Origin: Caenorhabditis remanei
Taxonomy: Eukaryota; Nematoda; Chromadorea; Rhabditida; Rhabditidae
DNA length: 64,000 nt
Direction of reading: 5' to 3'
Assembly: GCF_010183535.1 (NCBI RefSeq)
Contig: NC_071332.1
Coordinates: 17,484,001 to 17,548,000 of the forward strand
Of this stretch, positions 10,475-21,114 are shown one piece after another. Within the stretch, counting starts at the first letter, position 1, and each line of letters begins with the position of its first letter. Below the pieces are notes generated by a model. That model was not told the DNA's origin and searched no databases. It worked only from the letters and a program-made list of their open reading frames with translations. The position numbers were made by a program, and so were the translations under genes.

Positions 10475-11883
10475 TACAAAAAAAGAATCCAAGGTTTTGA
10501 ATTTATCGAGACAGTGAATTAACAAAAGGCTGCCTTCGTTTTATACTCATTTTTTGTAGAATGAGTGGTCTCAATCGGGAAAAAAATGAGATCAGCAAAA
10601 TGTTGACTTTATTCCTCAGTGAACACTCGAAACATTAATTTCTGAGAAAAAACTGCGAGCAAAAGAAAAATAGTATAGAGTTTGAAACAAGACAAATGTT
10701 ATAGGCTCAAAATGTTTACTCTTCCTCAGATATAACGGCAATAACTTACCTCTTTCTTTCGAGTTTTTTCAGTTTAGTCACGTTCTCAAGACGTAATCCC
10801 AGCGATTTCTAATATACCATAGTTGTCAAGGCCCGGCCCGGGCCGGGCCGGGCCGGGCTTAAGGCCTGGCCCGAAGGCCCGGGCAAATTGGCGCGAAAGT
10901 CAAATTTTCAAATTTTTTCAAATTTTTTGAATTTTTTTGAATTTTTTCGCGAAAAAGTCAAATTTTCGACTATCAGTCAGAATTAGAAGAAATTCTGAAA
11001 AATAGTCAAAAATGGTCACATTTCCGATGAAAAATTGAAAAAATTTCGAAAAAAAAATTGGGAAAAAAAGGGTCATTTTTTGAAGCCGGGCCTTCGGGCC
11101 GGGCCGGGCCTTGAAAATTTTCTACCGGCCCGGCCCGGCCCGGGCCTTCGGGCCTTGCCGGGCCTTGCCGGGCCTTGCCGGGCCTTGCCGGGCCGGCCCG
11201 GGCCTTGACAACTATGTAATATACTGATTTTTCTGTTCGTCAGATCCAAATGATTGATTATTTACTTTACTACTCTGATAAGTTAACCTTAGCAATTCCG
11301 CTTCTCATTGCAAAACTACACATTTTATTCCTCAGATGCTCCGAGATTTATTTGTTTGCACGTTTACTATAGTTTTCTTCTAAGTGCCACTCGTTTGTGT
11401 TTGTCCAGGAAATTTTTTGATAAGAGAACACGATGTGTACGTTCAAACAACATTGAATTATTTTGTGTTAAACAAGAAGTTCGGTAAGTAAAGTAAATAA
11501 TCAATCATTTGGATCTGAGAAACAGAAAAAATCAGTACATTAGAAATCGCTGGGATTACGTCTTGAGAACGTGACTAAACTGAAAAAACTACTCGAAAGA
11601 AAGAGGTAAGTTCTTGCCGTTATATCTGAGGAAGAGTAAACATTTTGAGCCTATAACATTTGTCTTGTTTCAAACTCTATACTATTTTTCTTTTGCTCGC
11701 AGTGTTTTCTCAGAAATTAATGTTTCGAGTGTTCACTGAGGAATAAAGTCAACATTTTGCTGATCTCATTTTTTTCCCGATTGAGACCACTTATTCTACA
11801 AAAAATGAGTATAAAACGAAGGCAGCCCTTTGTTAATTCACTGTCTTGGTAAATTCAAAGGGCTGAATCTTCTTCTTCCGAGA
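10475..11883. other. Divergent intergenic region between A1 and B1, built as an inverted repeat
   Basis: About 10497-11268 is the reverse complement of about 11478-11858, apart from a MITE in the left arm (10818-11216). The arms include the paralogous 5' flanks of A- and B-type genes, so the pair shares a near-symmetric promoter region. The same flank occurs once between A2 and B5 (26194-26765). Confidence 0.7.
10818..11216. repeat. hAT-type MITE with GGCCCGGGCC-rich ends
   Basis: The 399-bp element starts CATAGTTGTCAAGGCCCGG and ends with the inverse, flanked by perfect 8-bp duplications TAATATAC (10810-10817 and 11217-11224). The other arm of the surrounding inverted repeat (near 11540) has the site empty. 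GGGCCTTGCC units repeat near the right end. No transposase. Confidence 0.88.
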
Positions 11884-12683
11884 ATGTCGTGGAAAGGACA
11901 AGTGGAAAGCTTGGTTCATCGAATTCAAGACAACTATATGCATGTTGGAAATTCTGCAAAGGCTGATATTCTGGAACGGGAGTTGAACAAAATGTTTAGG
12001 TAAGGTTACAGATGTGGTGAGTAATTTCTTTTTTATAATTTCTTTATTTCGTCGAAGGGCGGAAACCACTGACACGAGAAAATGGAATGGTTTTTGAATT
12101 TACATGTAAGAGATGGTTAGTAAAAGAGAAAGAATACATACATAATGATAATGGGCCTATTCTAGCGGTAGCAGAAAAAAAGCAAAAACTAGTACGAAAC
12201 AACTTTCGATTTCAGTGGTGACTTCTATATATTGGTGTACAATGATTGTGGTGGTTATGACAAACACTCATTCAATGCTGCGACCGATCAAACAATTTAT
12301 TCGTTTCGACGAGGAAAGTGCAATGTTGTCATCTATCGAAGTCTTGAATGGAAAAAAGATAACCAACCACAAATTAAGAAACAGGTCGAATCGTGTGTAA
12401 CTGGAGTGGTTCCTAAGTTTGTTTTTTTTTGGTTTTTGTTATTAACACTATTTCTTTCAGTATCTATGATTACCAGGGTTTTCCTGGAACACTCATGGAA
12501 ACTCGGATTTATAACACCGGTTTCATTGGGATGATTGCTAAAAGACATGATGTGGAGGTTCGATACTTCACTTCTGATGACACGAAATATGGTCCGGGCT
12601 GGTGGACTACGGTCAATGTTTATGATACAGCACCTATGATGAACACGGGAAGACAATTCGTATTGATTGCTGGATGGGAATGA
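11884..12683 (+). CDS. Type B protein B1, 179 aa
   Basis: Three exons, 11884-11999, 12216-12416 and 12461-12683, add to 540 nt. Exon 1 encodes MSWKGQVESLVHRIQ and a short helical segment. Exon 2 gives GDFYILVYNDCGGYDKHSF and CNVVIYRSLEW. Exon 3 gives the conserved KYGPGWWTTVNVYD and a FVLIAGWE end. This is the same domain that ends type A proteins. There is no signal peptide or membrane helix. Exons 2-3 have a near-identical inverted copy at 19279-18812. The family is unknown to me; the single conserved domain with aromatic and glycine motifs may be a binding module. Confidence 0.75.
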
Positions 12684-13164
12684 AGTATGATTTAGACGAT
12701 TTTCTTCGTTCCTCTCGTTTCATTTGTCTTTTGATGGTTTATTATACATCATTTTTTGAAACGCTTTTCAAATCTTTGAATTCATTTAATTTTGTTAATA
12801 AATGTTCTTATTTTTATGAGTGTGGTGATAGAAGACTAGCTTCTTTTTCGACCCATCTACAACTTTGAGCACAGCTTTATTCAGTTTTCCCAAAGTTTCG
12901 GACAACCGGCTATCATGGTCCATTACCTACAATTGAAAAATGGTGTTACCAAGGAAACGATTATAAAACACCTGCCGGACCCTCGATTCTAAAACACATA
13001 GAAGAAAGAACTTATTAAACAAAAGGAATCGTACTAAGATAAGAAATAAAATAAAACATAATTTATTTAAAAAATTATTAACAGAATTAAAAAGTGTGAT
13101 GTATAATAAACTATCTAGAAAAAAATGTTACAAAACGAAAGACAAAAATAGTCTAAATCATACT

Positions 13165-13767
13165 TCAACTCCATCCAGCAATCAAAATAAATTGTCTTCC
13201 CGTGTTCTTCATAGTGTCTTTATCATAAACATTGACCGTATTCCACCAGCCTGGACCCCATTTCGTATCATTAGAAATGAAGGATCGAACCTCCATATCG
13301 TGTCTTTTATCTATCATTCCAACAAAATCAGTGTTATAAATTTGAGTTTCCATAAGTGTTTCAGGAAAACTCTTGTAATCATAGATACTGGAAGATATTG
13401 ATAGTCTTAATAACAAAAGATAATAAAAAACTAACTCAGGAACCACTCCAGACTTGACCTGTTTCTGAATTTGTGGTAAGTTAGCTTTATTCTATTCAAG
13501 ACTTTGGTAGATGACCACATTACACTTTCCTCGTCGAAACGAATAAATTATTTGACTGGTCTGGCATAAAATGAGTGTTTGTCATAACCACCACAATCAT
13601 TGTACACCAATATATAGAAGTCCCCACTAAAATTGGAAGTTATTTCGTACTCACCACAACTGTAGCCTTACCTGAACATTTTCTTCAACTCCCGTTCCAG
13701 AATATCAGCCTTTGCAGAATTTCCAACATGCGTATAGTTGTCTTGAATTCGATGAACCAAACTTTCC
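13165..13767 (-). pseudogene. Type B pseudogene B3 (left copy)
   Basis: The reverse strand reads type B exons 1-3 with WGPGWWNTVNVYD and FILIAGWS. Exon 1 is cut at 13767 by the LTR, so the start is gone, and a 1-nt deletion in exon 2 (region after HSF) shifts the frame into a stop. It is mirrored at 17728-18330. Confidence 0.75.
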
Positions 13768-14480
13768 TATACTCGATTATAATAATTCTATTAATTTTAT
13801 TTACTTTCTTATTATTATTATTATCGTGTATTCTTATTTTCTTCTCCTCCTTCCACATTCCAATCATTCTTATAATGTTATCTCATATATCTGTTGCTTC
13901 TCCAGCCCAAGCTCTCTATGCTTGTGTGGGAGAGGCCACAGGTATATTACTTTGTCATGGACAGATGCTGGGACTCCAGAACTGTCTACACTATTTCTTC
14001 CTCACCCACGCTCTACATTACGACATCTTGATCTTTCCTATCACAAGCTCTTTCTTGCTTGTGTGGGGAAAGATGAAGATGTAACCCTTGTCCTGGACAG
14101 ATGCTGCAACTCCAGCACTGTCCACACTCTCTAATAGTTATGACACATAACATTTTTGCTTTGTCTGTAGCCCCGCCCCCCGACAGACAGAGCCCCCTTT
14201 TTCTTCCCTTCCATCATTTCATTGTTCTGAGGCCGTCGTGTTAAGACGGTCTCTTCTTTTTTCTCTCCCTTTTATTTTCCTTATTTTTTATGTTCTCCAT
14301 TGTTTTTATCCCCTCTCTTGTTATATCTTTTTCTTTATTTGTTAACTCTCGTCATTTAGTTATATAAAAGGTTTAATTACCCAAGTTTGAGGTTCTACAC
14401 AACAAACGCATTCTACCACAACACGGACGCCAAGAATATTCCTGAGGACGCTTACGCCTGAAGGATTATTTTTGATTTTA
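13768..14480 (+). repeat. BEL/Pao-type LTR (left palindrome copy)
   Basis: About 713 bp, from TATACTCGATTATAA to the base before a TGGTGCATCGACC primer-binding-like site (14481). Mirrored at 17015-17727, with a 218-bp piece repeated at 19303-19520. It contains (AAT)n-like tracts and a duplicated CCCACACAAGC-type word. Confidence 0.75.
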
Positions 14481-14509
14481 TGGTGCATCGACCGAATTAA
14501 AGAGGAACG

Positions 14510-14813
14510 ATGCTGTCAGCTGCAAAATCCCTAGTAACGAAGACGGCCACACTAGTGACGCATCTTGCGGAAGAAGCTGAACGATCAGTTGAGACATATA
14601 AGGCCCTCGAAAATGACGCTCTCAGAGATCACGCAAAGGACATTACCAGTGAAGCAAAGAAGCTGCAGAGGTCCATGGATAGGCTCAAGAGCTACATGGA
14701 AGCGCTGGAAAAAGGATTCAATGCGACGGTCGAAGACAGAGAGCCGACACAGGAGGAACTAGATTGTCTTGACGCATACGCGGTAAAGTATGCCGATGCA
14801 TACGAAAGAGCCG
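14510..14813 (+). pseudogene. Truncated gag start, mirrored by the complete gag on the other strand
   Basis: It encodes the same N-terminus as the 16985-15363 gag (MLSAAKSLVTKTATLVTHL) and stops matching at the inner palindrome edge. There an 18-bp word GATGCATACGAAAGAGCC is present twice in tandem (14795-14812, 14813-14830) before the sequence changes to inverted pol DNA. Confidence 0.8.
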
Positions 14814-14830
14814 ATGCATACGAAAGAGCC

Positions 14831-15410
14831 TCTTCTGCTGTTCCTCCACTCTTTGAGCTTCATCGATTGCTGTGTTTCTAATTGCGGTGAACATGTAGTG
14901 TTCCGATGGATTGAGCTCGATTTGTGAATCTCTCGGTCGTCCAATAGTTGTATTCCCAAATACAGTATCCAGCAGTGCCATTCCTGATGGTAGACGTACC
15001 ATGTTTCCAGTGAGAATCAGTGTGACGAAATCATCTCCGATGATCATGTCTGGCACGACTGATGTCTCGAAAGCGTCCTTGTTCATCCTGATGTCGTTCT
15101 TCAGGATGTACATCATGTCCTCTGGCGGAAGCGTCCTCTTCTTGATCCTTCCTACCAATTGATCTGATGTAGGGTGTGATCTCCAATTCCTTGTTCGAGT
15201 TTGGTACTCTACATTTCACTTTCGTAAGTGCGTATTCTCCTGGACTCGGTTCTCCTGATTTAAAAGTAGTAAGGCAGAACTTATCTTTCTTTATGATTGG
15301 GAGTTTCCAGTTGTTCGCAATCTTCTCCGAAATGAATGTGAGATCGGCTCCAGTGTCGATCATCAGTGAGATGCGTTCCCATTTGGAATTTTGTGGATTG
15401 TATGCTTCAG
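14831..15410 (-). pseudogene. Retroelement aspartic protease and start of pol, frameshifted
   Basis: The active-site motif MIDTGADLTF lies near 15363. The reading frame is then broken near 15160: the continuation in another frame, to about 14831, includes a segment with MIIGDDFVTLIL, typical of the flap side of BEL retropepsins. Sequence ends at the palindrome junction before RT. Confidence 0.75.
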
Positions 15411-16985
15411 CTTGAATTGTTGGAATAGAAGTTGTGGTGTTCCCGCTTGGACGTGTCGTTGCTGCTGCAGTCTTTTTGTCTTTCGTGTCCTCTTCGTTTG
15501 AATCTTGTGACTCATGTTGATGCTTGCAGCCATCGTGCGTCCCTGTGTCGGCTTCTGTTTGTCTTTCTTCTCCGTCTTCTTCTGATGAGAAGTTGAGTCA
15601 TTGTTTGGACAGTTACCGAAGTGGTGTCCCGGCTTGTTGCACTTATTGCAGACCTTGCCTGGGCAACTGGACGTCTTGTGTCCCTTGCGTAAACATTGAC
15701 CACATCTATCTTCTTTTTCCAAAAATTTCGTACGGTCCATTGGATTGGGCATCGTTCTGCAGTCAGACGTGTAGTGGTTCTCACGGTTACAGATCAAGCA
15801 CTTCCTCGCCTTCTTCTCCTGGAATCGATTGTTGTCCGCGGAAGATTTCTCATTGCGAGCGTTCGGCTTCTTGTCCTTCCCGTCCTTTCCACTCTTGTCT
15901 TGTGCCCGTTTTGGCAGCAATTCCAGGAGTTCCTCATCCCTGGTGATGGTTTTGTCCAGATCTTTGAGTAGTTGTCGGATCGTCCATTCTTCAGATCGAT
16001 CCAGCTTACATCCGTAGACGTCCTTCTGAGTTTGGAACTTGAATTTCTCAATGATCATTTGTCGTGTGAGCGTGTTGTCTACTGTCGCGTCCATGAGCAG
16101 CAACTGGTTGGCAATGGCCGTTATTTTGTCCAGTAGTCTCCTTTGGTCCTTGATAGACTCGCTCTTGGCTTCTTCCTTCTTAAGCCTGGATAATAAATCC
16201 GAAACAGCCTTTTTCTTGTCCCCGTACTTCTTCTTCAGGGCGGCAAGTGCTGGTCGATAGTTAGCGTCTGTCAGCTCAAACGATTCGATATGTTCCCTGG
16301 GTTCTCCTTCCAGGGCGTTCAAGAGATAGTTGAGTTTCAATAACTCACGCATGTTCGTTTTTCCTATGACCTCTTCGAAGATGGTCATGAACCTTTCGAA
16401 CTCCCATCTATCTCCCTTGAACTTCTTCAACTCCGTTTGCTTGACTGAATTGGCCATTTGAAATCCCTGTAGAATCTCAATGAGCGTTTTGTTATCGTTC
16501 CGTACTTCATATGTGGCGTCTTCCTGCAGCGTAACATCTTGGTTTCCTTCTGCTTCATGCAATGGATCCTCTTGGTTATCTTCTGCCTCATGAACGCTTT
16601 GTGATGAACGAGTGGATCGATAATCCTCCAATTTCTCTGTGGCTCTTTCGAGCTCAATGTCGAGGTCGTCGAGTACCTCTGCGGCTCTTTCGTATGCATC
16701 GGCATACTTTACCGCGTATGCGTCAAGACAATCTAGTTCCTCCTGTGTCGGCTCTCTGTCTTCGACCGTCGCATTGAATCCTTTTTCCAGCGCTTCCATG
16801 TAGCTCTTGAGCCTATCCATGGACCTCTGCAGCTTCTTTGCTTCACTGGTAATGTCCTTTGCGTGATCTCTGAGAGCGTCATTTTCGAGGGCCTTATATG
16901 TCTCAACTGATCGTTCAGCTTCTTCCGCAAGATGCGTCACTAGTGTGGCCGTCTTCGTTACTAGGGATTTTGCAGCTGACAGCAT
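15363..16985 (-). CDS. BEL/Pao Gag with three zinc knuckles (frame-shifted at its end)
   Basis: 540 codons. Residues 1-140 are helical and acidic. About 185-350 match the BEL-type capsid-like region (KFKGDRWEFERF, then LNYLLNALEGEPREHI). About 420-490 hold knuckles of C-x2-C-x4-H-x4-C type (CLICNRENHYTSDC; CGQCLRKGHKTSSC; CNKCNKPGHHFGNC). The last 55 codons run in a wrong frame, since another frame there continues into the protease, so a 1-nt lesion is likely. Gag would form the particle and bind RNA. The element's own lack of pol here makes this copy inert. Confidence 0.85.
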   Translation of the reverse strand: MLSAAKSLVTKTATLVTHLAEEAERSVETYKALENDALRDHAKDITSEAKKLQRSMDRLKSYMEALEKGFNATVEDREPTQEELDCLDAYAVKYADAYERAAEVLDDLDIELERATEKLEDYRSTRSSQSVHEAEDNQEDPLHEAEGNQDVTLQEDATYEVRNDNKTLIEILQGFQMANSVKQTELKKFKGDRWEFERFMTIFEEVIGKTNMRELLKLNYLLNALEGEPREHIESFELTDANYRPALAALKKKYGDKKKAVSDLLSRLKKEEAKSESIKDQRRLLDKITAIANQLLLMDATVDNTLTRQMIIEKFKFQTQKDVYGCKLDRSEEWTIRQLLKDLDKTITRDEELLELLPKRAQDKSGKDGKDKKPNARNEKSSADNNRFQEKKARKCLICNRENHYTSDCRTMPNPMDRTKFLEKEDRCGQCLRKGHKTSSCPGKVCNKCNKPGHHFGNCPNNDSTSHQKKTEKKDKQKPTQGRTMAASINMSHKIQTKRTRKTKRLQQQRHVQAGTPQLLFQQFKLKHTIHKIPNGNASH

Positions 16986-17727
16986 CGTTCCTCTTTAATT
17001 CGGTCGATGCACCATAAAATCAAAAATAATCCTTCAGGCGTAAGCGTCCTCAGGAATATTCTTGGCGTCCGTGTTGTGGTAGAATGCGTTTGTTGTGTAG
17101 AACCTCAAACTTGGGTAATTAAACCTTTTATATAACTAAATGACGAGAGTTAACAAATAAAGAAAAAGATATAACAAGAGAGGGGATAAAAACAATGGAG
17201 AACATAAAAAATAAGGAAAATAAAAGGGAGAGAAAAAAGAAGAGACCGTCTTAACACGACGGCCTCAGAACAATGAAATGATGGAAGGGAAGAAAAAGGG
17301 GGCTCTGTCTGTCGGGGGGCGGGGCTACAGACAAAGCAAAAATGTTATGTGTCATAACTATTAGAGAGTGTGGACAGTGCTGGAGTTGCAGCATCTGTCC
17401 AGGACAAGGGTTACATCTTCATCTTTCCCCACACAAGCAAGAAAGAGCTTGTGATAGGAAAGATCAAGATGTCATAATGTAGTGCGTGGGTGAGGAAGAA
17501 ATAGTGTAGACAGTTCTGGAGTCCCAGCATCTGTCCATGACAAAGTTATATACCTGTGGCCTCTCCCACACAAGCATAGAGAGCTTGGGCTGGAGAAGCA
17601 ACAGATATATGAGATAACATTATAAGAATGATTGGAATGTGGAAGGAGGAGAAGAAAATAAGAATACACGATAATAATAATAATAAGAAAGTAAATAAAA
17701 TTAATAGAATTATTATAATCAAGTATA

Positions 17728-18330
17728 GGAAAGTTTGGTTCATCGAATTCAAGACAACTATACGCATGTTGGAAATTCTGCAAAGGCTGATATTCTGGAA
17801 CGGGAGTTGAAGAAAATGTTCAGGTAAGGCTACAGTTGTGGTGAGTACGAAATAACTTCCAATTTTAGTGGGGACTTCTATATATTGGTGTACAATGATT
17901 GTGGTGGTTATGACAAACACTCATTTTATGCCAGACCAGTCAAATAATTTATTCGTTTCGACGAGGAAAGTGTAATGTGGTCATCTACCAAAGTCTTGAA
18001 TAGAATAAAGCTAACTTACCACAAATTCAGAAACAGGTCAAGTCTGGAGTGGTTCCTGAGTTAGTTTTTTATTATCTTTTGTTATTAAGACTATCAATAT
18101 CTTCCAGTATCTATGATTACAAGAGTTTTCCTGAAACACTTATGGAAACTCAAATTTATAACACTGATTTTGTTGGAATGATAGATAAAAGACACGATAT
18201 GGAGGTTCGATCCTTCATTTCTAATGATACGAAATGGGGTCCAGGCTGGTGGAATACGGTCAATGTTTATGATAAAGACACTATGAAGAACACGGGAAGA
18301 CAATTTATTTTGATTGCTGGATGGAGTTGA
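17728..18330 (+). pseudogene. Type B pseudogene B3' (right copy)
   Basis: Mirror of 13165-13767. Exon 1 starts inside the coding sequence at the LTR junction and ends at 17823, exon 2 starts at 17869 and carries the 1-nt frameshift, and exon 3 (about 18106-18330) retains WGPGWW. Confidence 0.75.
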
Positions 18331-18811
18331 AGTATGATTTAGACTATTTTTGTCTTTCGTTTTGTAACATTTTTTTCTAGATAGTTTATTATACATCACA
18401 CTTTTTAATTCTGTTAATAATTTTTTAAATAAATTATGTTTTATTTTATTTCTTATCCTAGTACGATTCCTTTTGTTTAATAAGTTCTTTTTTCTATGTG
18501 TTTTAGAACCGAGGGTCCGGCAGGTGTTTTATAATCGTTTCCTTGGTAACACCATTTTTCAATTGTAGGTAATGGACCATGATAGCCGGTTGTCCGAAAC
18601 TTTGGGAAAACTGAATAAAGCTGTGCTCAAAGTTGTAGATGGGTCGAAAAAGAAGCTAGTCTTCTATCACCACACTCATAAAAATAAGAACATTTATTAA
18701 CAAAATTAAATGAATTCAAAGATTTGAAAAGCGTTTCAAAAAATGATGTATAATAAACCATCAAAAGACAAATGAAACGAGAGGAACGAAGAAAATCGTC
18801 TAAATCATACT

Positions 18812-19279
18812 TCATTCCCATCCAGCAATCAATACGAATTGTCTTCCCGTGTTCATCATAGGTTCTGTATCATAAACATTGACCGTAGTCCACCAGCCCG
18901 GACCATATTTCGTGTCATCAGAAGTGAAGTATCGAACCTCCACATCATGTCTTTTAGCAATCATCCCAATGAAACCGGTGTTATAAATCCGAGTTTCCAT
19001 GAGTGTTCCAGGAAAACCCTGGTAATCATAGATACTGAAAGAAATAGTGTTAATAACAAAAACCAAAAAAAAACAAACTTAGGAACCACTCCAGTTACAC
19101 ACGATTCGACCTGTTTCTTAATTTGTGGTTGGTTATCTTTTTTCCATTCAAGACTTCGATAGATGACAACATTGCACTTTCCTCGTCGAAACGAATAAAT
19201 TGTTTGATCGGTCGCAGCATTGAATGAGTGTTTGTCATAACCACCACAATCATTGTACACCAATATATAGAAGTCACCA
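18812..19279 (-). pseudogene. B1' : inverted copy of B1 exons 2-3, lacking exon 1
   Basis: Exons 19279-19079 and 19034-18812 mirror B1 almost exactly and stay in frame, but sequence upstream of the exon 2 acceptor is replaced at 19303 by retroelement LTR. No start exon is available. It is a truncated duplicate, unless it is transcribed from the LTR. Confidence 0.75.
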
Positions 19280-19302
19280 CTGAAATCGAAAGTTATTTCG
19301 TA

Positions 19303-19520
19303 GACAGTTCTGGAGTCCCAGCATCTGTCCATGACAAAGTTATATACCTGTGGCCTCTCCCACACAAGCATAGAGAGCTTGGGCTGGAGAAGCAACAGAT
19401 ATATGAGATAACATTATAAGAATGATTGGAATGTGGAAGGAGGAGAAGAAAATAAGAATACACGATAATAATAATAATAAGAAAGTAAATAAAATTAATA
19501 GAATTATTATAATCGAGTAT
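19303..19520 (-). repeat. Partial 3' LTR
   Basis: Matches 17510-17727 in the same orientation, with the AATAATAAT tract and CTCCCACACAAGC words. Truncated at 19302/19303 where the palindrome arm starts. Confidence 0.8.
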
Positions 19521-19536
19521 ACTCCCGGCTCAGCGA

Positions 19537-21114
19537 TTAATGTCTCCTTTCGTCCTTTCGGTTATCTCGGGACTGCTCACGGCGGTGTCCTCCTCTTTCC
19601 CTTGATTGGTCCCTACGAGGGGCGTGGTTGTCTCTTCGTCGACCATGTGATGGTCCCGGGACATTCGGGTCCTCCGAATCGTGGCTGGGGCTTCGTCCTC
19701 GGCGATTTCCCCGAGGGGCGTTATTCCATTGATCGTCGTAGTCTGGCCTTCCTCGATGTCCACGAGGGACGTGTGGTCGATTTGGATTGGCTGGGACGTA
19801 GTCCTCTGGAGTTCGGTGAATGTGGACTGGGTAGTCACAGAGGGAGTAGTGGTGTTCTGTGACTCGTTTGCAGTACCGACAGTGTGTCGGTCTGCATTTG
19901 CAGACCCCGTATGCGAGTGGTTTGATGCAGCGAGAGCATCTTTTTCCTCTGATGGAGTTGCGTCTATCGTCCGATGACTCGAAGTTCTGACAATTGTCAG
20001 AATAGTGGTTGAGCCCGCAAAAGGCGCAATCGTTTTTGATTGCTTTCAATTCGTAGTCGTGTGGGTATATCCATCGTTTTGGACGAGATGGATCAAACCC
20101 ATCGTCTCTTCTTTTTGGGGGTGGTGATCTCGACGGGCTGTGGCTTCCTCTGTCATATCTCTCGTGATGAGCGTTTCGAAAGAGCATCGGTGACTCACGA
20201 CTTGGTGGTCGTGGTTCGGGGGATCTCGACTGGTTTCGGTCCTCCCGTTCTGGTGCTTCCTGTCGTTCTTCCGGAGCATCTTGGGGAACTTCGGGGGCTT
20301 CCCGTTGTACTTCCGGAGCATCTTGGTGAACTTCGGGGGCTTCCTGTTGTACTTCCGGAGCATCTTGGTGAACTTCTGGGGCTTCCTGTTGAACTCCGAA
20401 GCAGCCTCCCCGGGTCGCCGTGTGGTAACGAATCGCTTCCACATCGGTGGCCGTTTCCTCAACGGCTCCCTTCAATTCTTCAATTACAGCCGTGTTTTTC
20501 TTGATGGCACTCTTTGCTTCATCTAGATCTCCTTTTATGATCTTCAAGAGGTCGACCAATTCTACTTGTTGAGCCGCCATTTCGTTATGAATGTCACGGA
20601 GTCCCGCAGTTGCATCCGATGATATCGCAGTGAAGAACATCCTTGCTCGAGCAATATATGTCGTTACCTCACTTATGATCAGTCCACGGGTGGCGAGATA
20701 TCCTCGAATTTCCATGTCTCTTGCGATTCCTAGGTCCTCGAGTCTCCTCAATGCTTCTCTCTGGCGTCCGAACTCTTCAATCGCCCCTAGGGTCTTTATG
20801 AATTCGAAAGTGATCTCGGCGTTTAATCCAACAATCTGGTGGATTTTGTCCTGATTGTTTAATGTGTGGCTGTGGATCACTTCTCCAATTTGTCTGCTTG
20901 CTTCTGCGGCTCTTCTTTCTCGTCTATTCATTGCGTCTCTTGCCTTTTTCAATTCATCTGCGATGCGTACTAGTTCCCAATGGGGCGGTCGTTCTTCATG
21001 GTATTGTTCTTCGTGTCTTCTGCTCATATTTTTAGTCTTGTATGAATCAGCTGCAAATTGAACAATTTTAGTGACCGAATATTTGGGCTTTTTTATTTGG
21101 GCGATTTCTGGCAC
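19537..21114 (-). CDS. Retroelement ORF downstream of env: coiled coil, acidic tandem repeats, zinc knuckles, SR-rich tail (525 aa)
   Basis: It overlaps the end of the env-like ORF by 47 bp in another frame; a methionine (MSRRHEEQ) at about 21027 is an alternative start. Residues 40-230 are helical. About 240-290 are tandem repeats of the type QQEAPEVHQDAPEV, visible in DNA near 20260-20400. About 350-420 hold cysteine/histidine knuckles (CAFCGLNHYSDNC, CSRC, CRYCKRVTEHHYSLC) spaced like BEL gag knuckles. The C-terminus is Arg/Ser/Gly-rich. An RNA-binding role is likely. A second knuckle protein 3' of env is unusual for the clade. Confidence 0.7.
   Translation of the reverse strand: MPEIAQIKKPKYSVTKIVQFAADSYKTKNMSRRHEEQYHEERPPHWELVRIADELKKARDAMNRRERRAAEASRQIGEVIHSHTLNNQDKIHQIVGLNAEITFEFIKTLGAIEEFGRQREALRRLEDLGIARDMEIRGYLATRGLIISEVTTYIARARMFFTAISSDATAGLRDIHNEMAAQQVELVDLLKIIKGDLDEAKSAIKKNTAVIEELKGAVEETATDVEAIRYHTATRGGCFGVQQEAPEVHQDAPEVQQEAPEVHQDAPEVQREAPEVPQDAPEERQEAPEREDRNQSRSPEPRPPSRESPMLFRNAHHERYDRGSHSPSRSPPPKRRDDGFDPSRPKRWIYPHDYELKAIKNDCAFCGLNHYSDNCQNFESSDDRRNSIRGKRCSRCIKPLAYGVCKCRPTHCRYCKRVTEHHYSLCDYPVHIHRTPEDYVPANPNRPHVPRGHRGRPDYDDQWNNAPRGNRRGRSPSHDSEDPNVPGPSHGRRRDNHAPRRDQSRERGGHRREQSRDNRKDERRH

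Larger units (their letters stand above)
12193..14813. repeat. Left arm (2621 bp) of the 7.1-kb palindrome
   Basis: Every base n pairs with base 31495-n on the right arm: B1 exon ends, the gag start (14510/16985) and the repeat edges all fit with no net indel. The arm holds B1 exons 2-3, its 3' flank, pseudogene B3, a retroelement LTR and the start of gag. A few substitutions distinguish the arms, such as a codon near 12632. Confidence 0.9.
14814..17727 (-). mobile_element. BEL/Pao LTR element, 5' half: LTR, gag, protease
   Basis: On the minus strand the order is LTR (17727-17015), TGGTGCATCGACC primer-like site, gag (16985), zinc knuckles, then an aspartic protease and further downstream sequence to 14814. 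RT, RNase H and integrase are missing: the sequence breaks at the palindrome centre. At least two frame changes (upstream of about 15540, and near 15160) show decay. Its lineage is set by the gag capsid region and by the spacing of the zinc knuckles. Confidence 0.8.
16682..19302. repeat. Right arm (2621 bp) of the 7.1-kb palindrome
   Basis: Reverse complement of 12193-14813. The 1868-bp single-copy spacer (14814-16681) is retroelement gag-protease DNA. The outer edge at 19302 abuts a piece of the same LTR family. Confidence 0.9.

Noticed and set aside
13712..14134. 140- and 169-codon frames in the LTR
   Set aside because: They run through LTR sequence and antisense type B exon 1; mirrored in the right arm without independent support.
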